DNA from: Neocallimastix lanati (nom. inval.)
Taxonomy: Eukaryota; Neocallimastigomycota; Neocallimastigomycetes; Neocallimastigales; Neocallimastigaceae
NCBI GenBank assembly: GCA_016946835.1
Contig: JACVTC010000166.1
Span: forward strand, 139,501-203,500
DNA length: 64,000 bases
Direction of reading: 5' to 3'
Position 1 is the first letter of the stretch; each line of letters opens with the position of its first letter. Shown one piece after another: positions 1 to 11,900 of the stretch. The notes beneath the pieces are model-generated. The model worked only from the letters and a program-made list of their open reading frames with translations. It was not told where the DNA came from and did no database searches. The position numbers and the translations under genes were made by a program.

Positions 1-934
1 CTTTAAAATTAGTTATTATTCGTTATTTTAGTTAATAATAAACTTACCTTTTACATGTTACGTGACAATGAAAAAAATGAATAATAATTAAATATTCAGT
101 TATATACTAAAAAGACTATAATATTTGTAAACAATACTTTATAATAATTTATATTAATATTTTATAATAATCTTATATCAATATTTTATTATAGTTTTAT
201 ATTAATATTTTATAATAGTTTTATATTAATATTCTATAATAGTTTTATATTAAAATCTTGTAATAATTTATATTTATATTTTATAATAATTTATATTAAT
301 GATTTATAATATTTTTATATATAAATTTGAAATCAATTAAATTAAAAATTTTTAGTACTAACAAATCAAATTGATAGAATATTAAATATTTAAGAAATTA
401 TGCAAATAAAATAATTAAAAACTCTCTCTTTCAAAAATAAAAATTACTTAATAAAGATAAATAAACATAATCAAATATATTTTTACTATAATAAATTTTA
501 ATAATTACCTCTGTTGTCCCACCGTTATGTAAAGAATAAAAGTTAATTTTTATTAAAATAAAAAATAATTATTAATCTTTATTAAATAAAATAATAAATA
601 TTTATTAAAATTTATTAAATTTATTATGGGATATATTTAATATAATTAATATTATAAAAATTACTATTCTTAATCATTGTATTAATATAAAAATATTAAA
701 ATAATAAAACATTAATATTTTTTATATTTGTTAAAATTCATTTGATAATTAAATTTTAAGTTTTAATCTAAATAATTGTTACATTAATATAATTTTAAGA
801 AGAATATATATTATAAAATTGTAATTAAAAAATAAGTATAAAATTATATTAAAAAATTTTAATGCAACAATTCAAATGAAAATAGAAAAATTAATGTTTA
901 AAAATTAATTTGAATCACCGATTTGAATTGATTG
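1..934. other. AT-rich intergenic DNA
   Basis: Very A+T-rich sequence made of short runs such as variants of ttatattaatattttataat repeated irregularly near 140-310. I see no coding region, RNA gene or clear mobile-element end here. Confidence 0.7.
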
Positions 935-1621
935 TCAGTCACAAGAATTATATTTTTCATACTCCGCAATGATATACTTCCATTTAATAATTCCTTTATC
1001 TTGATTATCTTTATTATTTTTATAACTATCATTTATTTTGCGTTTTCTAATAGTTCTGGGCTTCTTATTAATCTTTAACTTTTTCCATGTAGTATTAGTT
1101 CCAATCTTCTTATAGGGTCTACTTATTTCTTCTTCATCAATTTTTCGTTTAGTGGAATTATTTTCTTCTAATTCATTTATTTCTGAGTTGTTTCTATTCT
1201 TTTTTGTTATCCTTGTTCATTTCTTTACTACATATTTTTGAGTCAATTAGTTCAATTTCTTCGTTAAAGGGCCTAGTAGGATCGAATTCCGTTCCTTCAT
1301 ATAGATTTTTGATATTGATAATCATATCGGTAAAAGATGTTACAAATACTTTCATACTTTCCAACGTTTTCCTAATAGACATTTCTGAATTTTCCCAACC
1401 CATCATTTTCTGTAATTTCTCTTAATATTTCCAAAGAATTAAGGTAGTCCTTGATAGTGATCTGCTCTGAATATTCCGTCGGTAGACCATCATACATTTT
1501 TCTGTATATAGAAGTAAATTCGGCAATTTTTACATTATCATCAATTCTTAGTCTTTTCAAAATAATTAATTATAACACCAGGAAATCCAAAATATTGGCT
1601 TATAGCTTCTTGTTCATCCAT
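935..1621 (-). pseudogene. Decayed gene of unknown function, frameshifted
   Basis: Read on the minus strand, an ATG at 1621 opens MDEQEAISQYFGFPG and then loses frame. The same protein seems to continue in three further frames: about 1560-1372 (LKRLRIDDNVKIAEFTSIYR...), 1406-1194 (ENSEMSIRKTLESMKVFVTS...) and 1195-935 (a Lys/Arg-rich tail with KRKIDEEEISRPYKK and RKRKIND, ending at TGA 935-937). The base composition is clearly coding-like beside its flanks. At least three frame changes in under 700 bases make a pseudogene more likely than an intron-containing gene, but short introns cannot be excluded. I do not recognise the family. The basic C-terminal part could be a nuclear-localisation or nucleic-acid-binding tail; that is inference only. 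No neighbour suggests a role. Confidence 0.45.
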
Positions 1622-2597
1622 TTTACTATTATTACTATGAATTAAGTTATATTGTGAATAATTATAATTAAATTTCTACTTAATCAAGTAGAAAGTAAGG
1701 AAAAGATCTACTAAAACTAGTAGATAACTTATGAAAATTAATATATTTAATTAAAATTTTATAATAAAAATTTGGTAAAATTTATAGTATCTTAACCCCC
1801 CTTAAAAGAAACCGATATTTCCACGAATTGATGAAGTACGAAGTTCAGGTTTGGTCTTTTAAATGGGGGATATAATTTATATGTCTTATAAAAATTATTT
1901 TATTTAGATTTAATTTATTTAAAAGAATTACATTATTTACGTATCATTATTTAAAATGTAAACTAACATTTATTCGTAACATTAATATTTATTTTCATAT
2001 TTTGATCTCAAGAATTACTATAATCTACTATTTATTATTCTTGGATAGAGAACTAAACTATTTATAAGTATTTTTCTCTTTTTATAATTATTTACTATAA
2101 TAAAGTTTTCCTATAGTAAAGTATAAATATTAATTTACTTTCATTAATGGTTAAATTAAATAATAAATTAATTTCTAATATAAATACAATAAAAACTAGA
2201 TTAATACATAAATTTTTGCTTCTACTACATTTCTTAATAAACATAAATATATATTATTAATTAGAGTTTTTATTTCTATTTCATATCAATACTCTATATT
2301 TATTTTTTATTAATTATTATATTTTATTAATTTAAATATTTAATAGTATATATTTTAATATGAATAAAATATGAATAATATAAACTTATATATTAATTAT
2401 ATAAACATTAATAATTTTAAATAATAATTATAATTGAATAATAAGAATATATATATCATAAATATAATATAATATAAATAAAATACAAATAATAATATAA
2501 ATTATATAATATAAATTATTATAATAAGATATAAATTTAATATCTAAATATGTTAATGTTCAATATGTTGTAATATAAAATGAAAATAAAAACTTTA
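1622..2597. other. AT-rich intergenic DNA
   Basis: No gene seen. A slightly G+C-richer stretch at 1790-1865 contains a C run and the 15-mer aagttcaggtttggt (1841-1855), which recurs at 26282-26296. This may be the edge of an old repeat, but nothing else supports that. Confidence 0.5.
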
Positions 2598-2780
2598 ATT
2601 ATTAATAAATTTTTTGTTAATAATTACATAAAAATAAATTAATAAGCATTAAATTATCACTTGATTAATTATCACTTGATTTATAGTATGATTTAAAATA
2701 ACGTGATATTTAATAAATTTATGTAATATCAGGAGAGGTACATTTCGGAAAATTTACACAGAAAGTTTCATTTCGCAAAA
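2598..2780 (+). repeat. Dispersed repeat R1, copy 1
   Basis: The stretch containing aataagcattaaattatcac, a tandem doubling of tatcacttgattaat and then aataacgtgatat recurs at 4505-4666 in the same orientation and at 27175-27370 in reverse. This copy is followed by catttcggaaaattt and agtttcatttcg (2740-2777), and close relatives of these flank the minisatellite of repeat R2 at 26708-26750 and, inverted, at 27143-27165. Three copies in 64 kb with shared edges suggest a small non-autonomous mobile element or a satellite. No ORF is present. Confidence 0.6.
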
Positions 2781-3689
2781 ATTTTTTTAAAGTTAATAAA
2801 TAAATAAATTAATAATAAAACAAATAAATAATATATATAATTTAAATAAATAACTAAATAAATAAAAATAAATAAATAAAACTATAATATTAAATAAATA
2901 AATTTAAAATTAAATTTTTTAAAAAAAAGAAAAATATTTATATACATATATATAATAAATATACATTATATAATAATAAATATTCATTAGAATTAAAACT
3001 TTAAAAAAAATAAAATATATTATCATACATTTTAAATGTTCTATAATAAATAATTAATAATAATTTTATATATATATATAAATAAGTATTAATAATTTAA
3101 AAGATGTATAAAGATAATAATTTAAAATATAACTATTAAAAATAATTAAAAAATAATTATTTGTAACGAATATTGGAATATCCGTGTTTTAAAGAGTGTA
3201 ACACAATAGGTAAGCACTTTTTGATTAATAAGTAATTTGGTTTTTTAAAATATAGTTTTATTAATTAAGAAATTTAAAAATATTAATTATAAAGATTAAT
3301 TATTGTAATATTTCGAATTACTTATTAATTAATTCAATAATTAATAAAAACACGAAGAAAAATATTTTCATTCGTGAAGTTCGCACTATTTATACTTTTA
3401 ACGGAAAAACAGTTTTAACATGTAAAAATAATTTTAAAGAAATATTTAGAAACATGTTTGTAATAATTAATAATGTAAGGTTTCTAGAATATAGATTTTA
3501 ATTGATGAAAATGAATCTTATCAAAAAAGAATAAAATAATTTATATAATAAGAATTTCTAAATTCATTTCGGTTGAATTACGAACCGAAAGAATCTTTAA
3601 CTTTCTATAATTTTATACAGAAAGAATATTCAAGAAGATATTATTAATATTTAATAAAATAATTAATAAAATAATTATTTATGCAAAAT
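2781..3689. other. AT-rich intergenic DNA with a small hairpin
   Basis: No coding region seen. At about 3566-3590 there is an 8-bp stem (tttcggtt ... aaccgaaa) around an 8-nt loop. A stretch near 3180-3230 (gtgtaacacaatagg) looks less AT-biased than its surroundings and could be an old LTR remnant; I cannot pair it with a partner. Confidence 0.4.
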
Positions 3690-3761
3690 GGGTTGAGGTG
3701 TGAGTCGAACCCATGAAGTATTGGTCATGGTCAATGTAACTAACCATTGAACCAAGGTTCT
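3690..3761 (-). pseudogene. tRNA-like sequence or tRNA pseudogene
   Basis: On the minus strand there is an A-box-like TGGTTCAATGG (3744-3754) and a B-box-like GGTTCGACTCA (3701-3711, one mismatch to the consensus) at tRNA-like spacing, with a short T run after the end. Alignment by eye to elongator tRNA-Met puts CAT in the anticodon position. The acceptor ends do not pair, and the anticodon and T stems are mismatched. It is therefore either a dead tRNA gene or the head of a degraded tRNA-derived SINE. Confidence 0.4.
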
Positions 3762-3929
3762 AATTTTACTAACTGAAGATTTCGTTACATTATTAAAAAG
3801 ATTAAAAAATAGTATATAAATAATTTAATTGATCATTTTACACCCTTTAAGTCCTTGCGCAGTATTTTAAAAAATCTTAAATTACTAATAAATTTTTTTA
3901 ATAAAAGAAATATTTATAAATAATTCAGT

Positions 3930-4490
3930 TAAAAAAAAAAAAAAAAAAAAAAAAAAGATGAGGTCATCATAAAAAAGGGAGTTAAAAGTAGCACAAAGTT
4001 AGGATGATTTTAGATGGTATCTATTTTTTTTATTTTATATTTTATATTTTATATTTTATATTTTTTATTTTATATTTTTTTTTATTTTTTATTTTATTTT
4101 TTTTTATTTTTTATTTTATATTTTTATTTTTTATTTTATATTTTATATTTTATATTTTTATATTTTTTATTTTATTTTTTTTTATTTTATATTTTTTATT
4201 TTTTTATTTTTATTTTTTATTTTTTATTTTTTATTTTTTATTTTTTATTTTTTATTTTTTATTTTATATTTTTATTTTTTATTTTTTATTTTTTATTTTT
4301 TTTATATTTTATCTTTTTTTTATTTTATTTTATATTTTATATTTTCTATTTTTTTTATTTTTTTTTTTTTATATTATATTTTTTATTTTATATTTTTTAT
4401 TTTACATTTTTATTTTTTATTTTTTTATTATTTATTTATTTATTTATTTTATTATTTATTTTATTATTTATTTATTTATTAAAATTGTGC
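3930..4490 (+). repeat. Dispersed repeat R2 with ATTTT minisatellite, copy 1
   Basis: A poly(A) run (3930-3957) is followed by gatgaggtcatcataaaaaa, gggagttaa, ggatgattttagatggtatc and then about 450 bases of (ATTTT/ATATTTT)n ending in ATTT repeats. The same order occurs at 26783-27150 with only small changes, so this is a dispersed unit and not just local slippage. The unit is preceded in both places by aagaaatatttataa and cag. The long Phe/Tyr/Ile-only open frames inside it are microsatellite artefacts. Confidence 0.65.
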
Positions 4491-4504
4491 TAAATGACAC
4501 ACTC

Positions 4505-4666
4505 AATAAATTAATAAGTATTAAATTATCACTTGATTAATTATCACTTGATTAATAGTATGATTTAAAATAACGTGATATATAATAAATTTATGTAATA
4601 TCATAAATTCTATAAAACACATAAAATTAATGTAAACATAAAATTTATAACATAAATTTTATGTTA
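4505..4666 (+). repeat. Dispersed repeat R1, copy 2, with a 14-bp hairpin
   Basis: Homologous to copies at 2598 and 27175 (reverse). It includes the doubled tatcacttgattaat block, and it ends in a perfect inverted repeat with arms 4635-4648 (aacataaaatttat) and 4652-4665 and a 3-nt loop. The inverted copy at 27177-27207 keeps this hairpin. Confidence 0.6.
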
Positions 4667-5159
4667 CGTGAATAATTTATAAATTAAGTTTTTATTTTAT
4701 CTTAATGATTTTATTTTATCATATTTTTATATATTTTTAGATGTTATAACTATTATAAATAATGGAATATTGTAATATTATTACAAATAATATTACAATA
4801 TGAAATAATAAAATTTTCTATTAAATAAATTTAAATTTTAAAATAAAATTAAGAAATATATATAAAAATAAATAAAATAAATAAATACAATTATACTAAA
4901 TAAATACATAAATAAAAAATATAATTCTTCGAACCTGAAGAGTTTATCAGTTATTTCATATATTTATTTTATATCAAAAACTTCCCTGCTAAAATTGAAT
5001 TTAATATCACAAGAAATTAGTGAAATTAAATTAATAATAATTTAAATTATTAAATTCTTAGAATAATAATTTATTTTAAATTTATTGATAACAAAAAATG
5101 AAAACATTTTAATAAAATTTTTTTTCTATATATATAATATAAAAAAAAATAATTTTAAG
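4667..5159. other. AT-rich intergenic DNA
   Basis: No gene seen. The left LTR expected for the adjoining decayed gypsy element could lie here, but I could not identify it. Confidence 0.5.
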
Positions 5160-7132
5160 ATCTTGAACTTTCAAATTGAAATTTTATTTATTAAAAGGTA
5201 ATATATTTTTAATATGGACGTTTCTTTCCAATTTTGTACCATCCAAATCATTTTATAGTTGAATTGTATTCCAGGATATGTCCTTAATTATATACAAATC
5301 AAGGAAATACATTTCAAGTCTAGTCTGTTGGTGATTTCTAATTTTTACTAAATCACCAATTTTAAAATTTGCTTTATTTTATACACTTTGTTGAGCCTGT
5401 CTTTGGCAATAACTTATGGTTCCAAGAATTTTTTTTGTAGCATGTTTTACCCTATTTGGTATGCTCAATAAATCTTTCCATTACCATTTCTTCTTTCGAT
5501 GGGTCATTATCTTCTAATATTAAATTTCATAAATAAAAATTGATCAGTAGTAATTCTTTTCTTCCGTTCAGTAATTCAAAACTAGAGTAACTAGAAACAA
5601 TAGTGTTTCTTGTCCTTCGTGCCCATAAAGCTAGAGGTAGTAAAATAACCCAAATTTTTATTGTGGTAAGAGAAATTTCTTAATTGTTTTCCAATTTCTC
5701 TATTTCTGTTCTTTACCAAACTATTAGATTGAAGATGACGTATACCAACAAAATGGATATATACACCATAAAGATCTAAAAATATTTTTCAACAATCTGA
5801 CGGAAATTGCATTCCATTATCAGTTACAATAACTTGGAGTATACCATGTCTACTGAAAACTTAAAACTAAGAAATTAATTACATCTCGATCGAGAAGTAG
5901 TTGCACAAAGTGGTTTTGATTCTACCCATGTGGTGAAGCAATCCAAACATACAATAATATTTTTGTTAACCTCTATTTGTTTTCTTTAATGATCCAAATA
6001 ATATCTAAGCCAAGTCAAATAAAAGGAGCCTCATCAGGAGTTCTAATTTTTATTAGTAGGAGTTGATAATGGTTCAGAACGATTAAGCTTACAATACTTG
6101 CATAAGGAAATATATTTTTTTTAATATCCAACATTAAATCTTTCCGATAATAGCTTTTTTTTTTTTATTCTCTCCTACTTTTTTTCTGAATATCTTCACG
6201 TCTTATTCTGTGCTCTTTAGTAATTTATTTAATTTTTTTTTTAGATATCATTAATAATTTTTCGTTACCTTTCCCCTTCCCTAAAATATAAGTTATTATC
6301 AAATTTTATGATTGATAATAACTGGTATATAAATTCAGAAATAAATTTTTTTGTTCTCCTCCCTGTTGAGAAAAGAACCATCAACCTATGAATTATTAAG
6401 GATTACCTAAAATATAATGTTCAAATTGGACTAAGGAATAATATGTAGTTTAACCTTCAAGTTCAGTTGTAGTATAATTTTTCTTAGATTTTTTTAATCT
6501 TCTAATAATAAAATAAATAGAATGTAAAATATTATTATCATTAAGTTGTAAAAGAACACCACCAATACGGTAACCACACGAATAAGAACAAATAATAAAA
6601 GGAATATTAAATTTAGGGTAACATAGAATATTAGTGCTAATTAAATAATTCCTTAATAATTAAAAACTATAGTTTTGAGAATCAGAAATAACACAAAGAC
6701 GCCATTTAACATTTTTTTTTTCTTTAGACCTAAAATAAGAGAAGAAGCCCATGGAGAATGCGAAGGTTCAATTAACTTTTTTCTCCAGTAATTTACAAAA
6801 GTTCATTCTTTTAAAGGATTGAGTTAATCATAAGTAATTTTTTTTTTTAACGTATTTTCTTTTAATTGACGTAGTTATTTTTACTTCTAAAATAATAATG
6901 ATGAGGGTGTAATTTAGAAGGTTCCAAATTAGAAGAAGAAACCCCAATAGCATCATCAAAAACCTTTTTTAATTATTACTCCTCGTTAATTCATTATTTA
7001 AATTTCTATTTTTTTTTTTTTTTTTTTTTTGTAAATTGGTATTTAGAAAAGAAAGAATTATAATTAATATTTTAATTGACTAAAGTTTTGGTTGGGTGTA
7101 TATCCACCGACAAAAAGGATAATTATTTTGAA

Positions 7133-7165
<33 letters not shown>

Positions 7166-7580
7166 AATTTTCCACCCTTTTTTGTATTGGACGACTTCTA
7201 AGTTTTATTCTTTAAACTTTTTTCCGCAATTTTTTACAGGTAGCTTCCGTAGTATAGGATATCTTTTCATAAATTTCAGTTCGAATAGGTATGGAATTCT
7301 CGTAATCGTAGGCTGATAATTTTTGTTTTATTCTTGATAGATAGTTGACAGTATCAATCCAAATACCTATGGTTAAATTCTCGGGATACCTTCATTTAGC
7401 ATTATTAGTAAAGTTTTTAATTACCGAAATCGTTCGTCGTCGTTTAAATGATACCTTTCAATGAGGATGAACTGAAATCTTTCATCGTCATTAGTAACCT
7501 TTTCCATTTCTAACCAAATTTTCATACGAAAGTACCAAGCTTTCATATTTTTATTATTTCCACCAATAATATTTTTCATC
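5160..7580 (-). pseudogene. Ty3/gypsy retrotransposon, heavily decayed
   Basis: Read on the minus strand the gag-pol order is kept, but stops and frameshifts are everywhere. From about 7570 down to 7200 there is a gag-like segment (MKAWYFRMKIWLEMEKVTND..., then ENSIPIRTEIYEKISYTTEAT). At about 6750-6350 an RT/RNase H segment is readable (FIICSYSCGYRIGGVLLQ, then KKNYTTTELEG), matching the RNase H fold of gypsy polymerases. At about 5880-5200 there is an integrase core (QVIVTDNGMQFPSD) followed by the residues typical of its C-terminal half (QSNSLVKNRNREIGKQ). AT microsatellites have expanded inside it (7010-7030, 7135-7165). No catalytic series is complete, so it is dead. A candidate primer site TGGTGCGAAGT is at 8079-8089 (minus), but LTRs could not be defined. 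Confidence 0.65.
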
Positions 7581-8188
7581 TCTGTTTGAATTTATTTTCT
7601 ATTATTAAGTTTATTTATATGTATTTTTTTTTTTTATTACATTATTATTATTATTCCAATTCTAAGCTATCATTAATAACTATCTACTAAGATTTATTAT
7701 AAAATAAATTATTTACTAATTTAAAAAAATTACATTATTATTAAACTAATTATTTCTAAATTAATAAAAAATTTTATTAACACCAAATTCTATATTCAAC
7801 GAAAAAAAAAAAAAAATTTATTTATTAATTTCTAAATATGAAATTTATTTATAATATTGTAGTATATGAAGATAGGTTAATTGTTCTATATTCTGGTTCG
7901 ATTTCCCAATCTCCTACTTCATATTTGATTAAAATAACTCTAAGTACTAAAATTCAATTAAAATGTTGAGAAACGACCTTTTAACCTTAACATGTTATTT
8001 CTCCGAACTAATTAAATAATAAATATTAATTTTTATTAATAACAATATTCTAATAAACCTATTTTGACTATAACCTCATACTTCGCACCAATTTTTAATG
8101 TGTTATTCTTTACGTTGTAGCTGGTTTAATAAATGTTTTTTAGTTATTAATAAATTTTTTTAATATTTTATTGTTTTATAATAATAAT
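7581..8188. other. AT-rich DNA, probably the 5' end of the decayed gypsy element
   Basis: No coding region. On the minus strand TGGTGCGAAGTATGAGG (8073-8089) resembles a primer-binding site, since it would pair with a tRNA 3' end of the form ...CGC-A-CCA. A separate B-box-like GGTTCGATTTC lies on the plus strand at 7895-7905. Neither can be tied to LTR boundaries. Confidence 0.3.
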
Positions 8189-8652
8189 AAAAAAAAAAAA
8201 AAAAAAAAAACATAGACTTGCACATATGGGTACCCATCTCCCATATGGCCATACAGTTAATAATTAACTGTAAGGTGATGAGTTATTGGCATACTGTATC
8301 AGCTTCGCCGCTCTCAATCGTCGTTACACACTGCCCGGAGATGCATTCCTAACGTTCCTACATATATCTCTAATGACCACGAGCATCAGAACGGAACCAT
8401 TAACTCCTCCCTAGTGGGTGTAATCATTGGCGATTGGAAATTTTACAATCATCAAGGTCTATGCTTCAATTCAAAGCGTAGTATCAGGGTTGGGTGAAAT
8501 AATCATCTGAGGGAAAGCCTTATGGACATCACGTGTGGTCTCATGATATCCCAGGATAGAAACCTCATCCGATTATTTGGTGCCATGCCGAGGATTCGAA
8601 CCCCGCCCTCTACAGTGACCTGTATCGTCCTAACCGACTGGACCAACATGGC
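8189..8652 (-). mobile_element. tRNA-headed SINE-like element
   Basis: This 464-bp block is strikingly G+C-rich for the region. On the minus strand it starts with a 72-nt tRNA-like head (8652-8581). The head has a 7-bp acceptor stem (GCCATGT with GCATGGC), a 4-bp D-stem (GTCC/GGAC), an A box (TGGTCCAGTCGG), a perfect B box (GGTTCGAATCC) inside a T-stem, discriminator A, and then CCA in the DNA (8580-8578). The anticodon arm is abnormal: TACAG and CTGTA pair around only four bases. About 370 bp of unrelated body follows, and the element ends in 22 T (8210-8189). The body holds a 19-nt palindrome (8253-8271) and a 12-nt one (8226-8237). A tRNA head with Pol III boxes, a unique body and a homopolymer tail is the standard SINE layout. 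I infer a SINE, or at least a Pol III-transcribed RNA gene. No clear target duplication was found. Confidence 0.65.
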
Positions 8653-11330
8653 ATTAATAATAATAAACATTTCTCCGAAAGAAAAACAACTATGAAATTA
8701 ATTATATTATAAAGTATTAATAATATATAGTTATTATAAATAAATATAATAATAAATATAATATTATGATATTTATTTTAATATGAATAATATATTAATA
8801 ATATAAACTATTATATAAATAATATAAACTATTATATTAATTATATAAACTTTAATAATTTAAAATAAAATGTATATAATGAATATATATATTAAATATA
8901 TAATATGTAATAATTTAAAATAAAAATTATAATTTAATACATAATAAATATATATAATAAATATAATATTATATATACAAAATATATCTAATAATATAAA
9001 ATATATAATAATATAAATAATGTTAAGATATAATTTAATTTCTGAATATATTAATATTCAAATATACCAGTAAGTTGCTACATATATTTTTTTATATTAC
9101 AATTGTCTTAATATTTTATCATTATTTTATGTAACGTATTAAAAAAAAAATTATAAAATGTATTTTTATAAGATATATTAATTAGTAATAAGCCAGAAAA
9201 ATAATAATTATTTAATCTATATTTTCAACAATATTCTTTTATTGATATGGGGGATTTTTATGTGCTATTAATTTTTACTAGCTTAATTATTTTTTTATTA
9301 ATATTAATATTTTTTCATTCTAGAAAACAACCAAATCAACACTCCGTCTAATAATTTACATGAATGCTGGTTATTAATAGGAATATTTACATATAAAAAT
9401 TATAGTTAAATAAATAAAGTAATAATATATAATGATATAATTAATAATATCAACTATACATATAATTATAATAAGTAATTATAATTATTTCATATTATAA
9501 TATATAAAAGAATTTTTCATATTAATATAAACTTTAAGATAAATAAGAATATTTAAGTTATATATAATAATAAAATATTATATAATATGTTAAGTATAAA
9601 ATAATTATTTATTTGATATAATGTTTATTTGTTTATTTGATTTATTATATATTTATTTACTATTTATTTATATTTATTTATTTATATAATATATTATTTA
9701 AATATTTATTATTTATATATTTATTAAATATATTATATATATTATTTATTTATTATATATTAATTTATTTAATATTATATTAATTTATTTACTATTTATT
9801 TATAATATATATAATTATTTGTTTTAGATATTATGTATATATTTATTATATATTTAATGATATTATTTAATTTATTTCATATATTATATATGAAATTAAT
9901 TATTTTTTATATTATATTTATTTATTTAATATATTATATTATTTTTTCATTTATTTATAATATTTTATTTACATAATATATTATTTATATATTTATTATT
10001 TATTATTAATTTATTTATATATTATTTAATTAACATTTATTTAATATGTTATTTATATATTTATTATAATATATATAATTTGTTTATGGATTATTTATAT
10101 ATATATTACTTATTTATTAATTTTTATTATTTTTATTATTTATTTATTTTTATAATATATATTTGTATTTATTTATATATATTATTTTATTTAACATATA
10201 ATTTATATATTTATATATTATTTATTTATTTAATATATTAAAATTATATTATAAATATATTATATGTACATATTATTATTTATTATTTTATATTATTTAT
10301 TTATTTTATTTATTTTATTTTTTATTTTTAATACTATTTATTTATTTGCTTAATATGTTGTTATGTATATATTTATTATTTTATTTATTTATATTATATG
10401 TAATTATTTATTTAATATATTATATATATTTTTATTTATTTATTAATTATTTATAGTATTTTTATTTATTTAATACATTACATATTCATTATTTATATTT
10501 ATTATTTTATTTATTAAATATATTTTTTATATATTTATTATTCATTTATATTATATATTATAAATTAATAAATTAATTATTTATTATATTATTTAATTAT
10601 ATATTTATTTTTCTGTGTATATATTTTTTATTTATTTATTATTTATTTATATTTTATATATTTATTATATTATTTATTTATTATTAATAATATATAGAAT
10701 TATTTGTTTTATATATTTTTTATTTATATATATATTTGTTAATTATTTATTTATATATATATATTTATTTATTTACTAATTATTTATTTATATAATATTT
10801 ATTTATTTATATATGTTTTTTTTATTTATTTAATATATTTTTATATATTCATTAGTTATTTATATAATATGTTATATATTTTTTATTTATTTATTTATAT
10901 ATTATTATTTTATTTAATATATTAAAATGTATTTAGTATTTATTTAATATTTATTTATTATTTATTTATTTATATTATTTTATTTATTTAATATTTTATA
11001 TATTTATTTTATATTTATTTATTTTATATATTATTTATTATTTATTTATTTATTTTATATTTATTTATTTAATATATTATTTATTATTTATTTATTTATT
11101 TTATATTTATTTATTTAATATATTATTCATTATTTATTTATTTATTTTATATTTATTTAATATGTTTTATATTTTGATATTTGTATAAATATTTTTAATT
11201 CAATTTTTATTATAACTATTTATGATACATTAAATTTATGTCTTTTAATCAATTTAATATTTACACATTTATTTATTCAATTTTTTATACTTTTATTATT
11301 CAATTAATTAATGACATATAAATATAAAAA
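8653..11330. repeat. AT-rich minisatellite region
   Basis: Almost pure A/T with dense TTTA/TTAT repeats. From about 10920 to 11170 a longer unit of roughly 50 bases (ATTTATTATTTATTTATTT... ending TTTAATATATT) repeats at least three times. A slightly different spot at 9240-9370 contains actccgtctaataatttaca, without any coding signal. No gene seen. Confidence 0.7.
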
Positions 11331-11609
11331 AAAAAAAGAAAGAATAAAAAAACCAAAATAAAATTAATTAGAAGAAGAAACAACAACATCAAAAAGAAAA
11401 AAAAAAGGATAATTTTAAATTTTATTATTTCAAATAACATTTAAATAAAAGGAAAAAAAAATAAAAAAAAGGAAAATAATATTAATTTAGCCAAATTTCA
11501 AATCATAAAACATAAAAAAGTTAAAAAATAAAAAAAAAATTATAATAATATTTTAATAGATTTAAAAAATAAAATAAATAAAAAATTTTTTTTATTTAAA
11601 TAACTATAG

Positions 11610-11611
<2 letters not shown>

Positions 11612-11691
<80 letters not shown>

Positions 11692-11900
11692 TATAATAGT
11701 AAAGTATAATAAGATTACATATAATAAATATAATAAATATAATAAATATAATAAATATAATAAATATAATAAATATAATAAATATAATATAATAAATATA
11801 ATAAATATAATAAATATAATAAATATAATAAATATAATAAATATAATAAATATAATATAATAAATATAATAAATATAATAAATATAATAAATATAATAAA
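11612..11900. repeat. (AAT)n microsatellite and AATATAATAA minisatellite
   Basis: About 26 uninterrupted AAT units (11612-11690) are followed, after about 30 bases, by tandem aataaatat units (11722-11900), interrupted by the variant aatataataaat. Such arrays form by slippage; there is no sign of function. Confidence 0.9.

Noticed and set aside
1841-1855. 15-mer aagttcaggtttggt shared with 26282-26296
   Set aside because: Flanks do not align and no element end could be defined; too short to call.
4004-4540. Open frames of 159-178 residues of Phe, Tyr, Ile and Leu
   Set aside because: They are translations of an ATTTT/ATATTTT microsatellite; the same artefact occurs at 26850-27182 and 32951-33304.
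7886-7908. Minus-strand TGGGAAATCGAACC as primer site of the gypsy element
   Set aside because: It contains a T-loop-like sequence only 5 bases from the putative tRNA end, which does not fit a tRNA 3' terminus; more likely a B-box-like coincidence.
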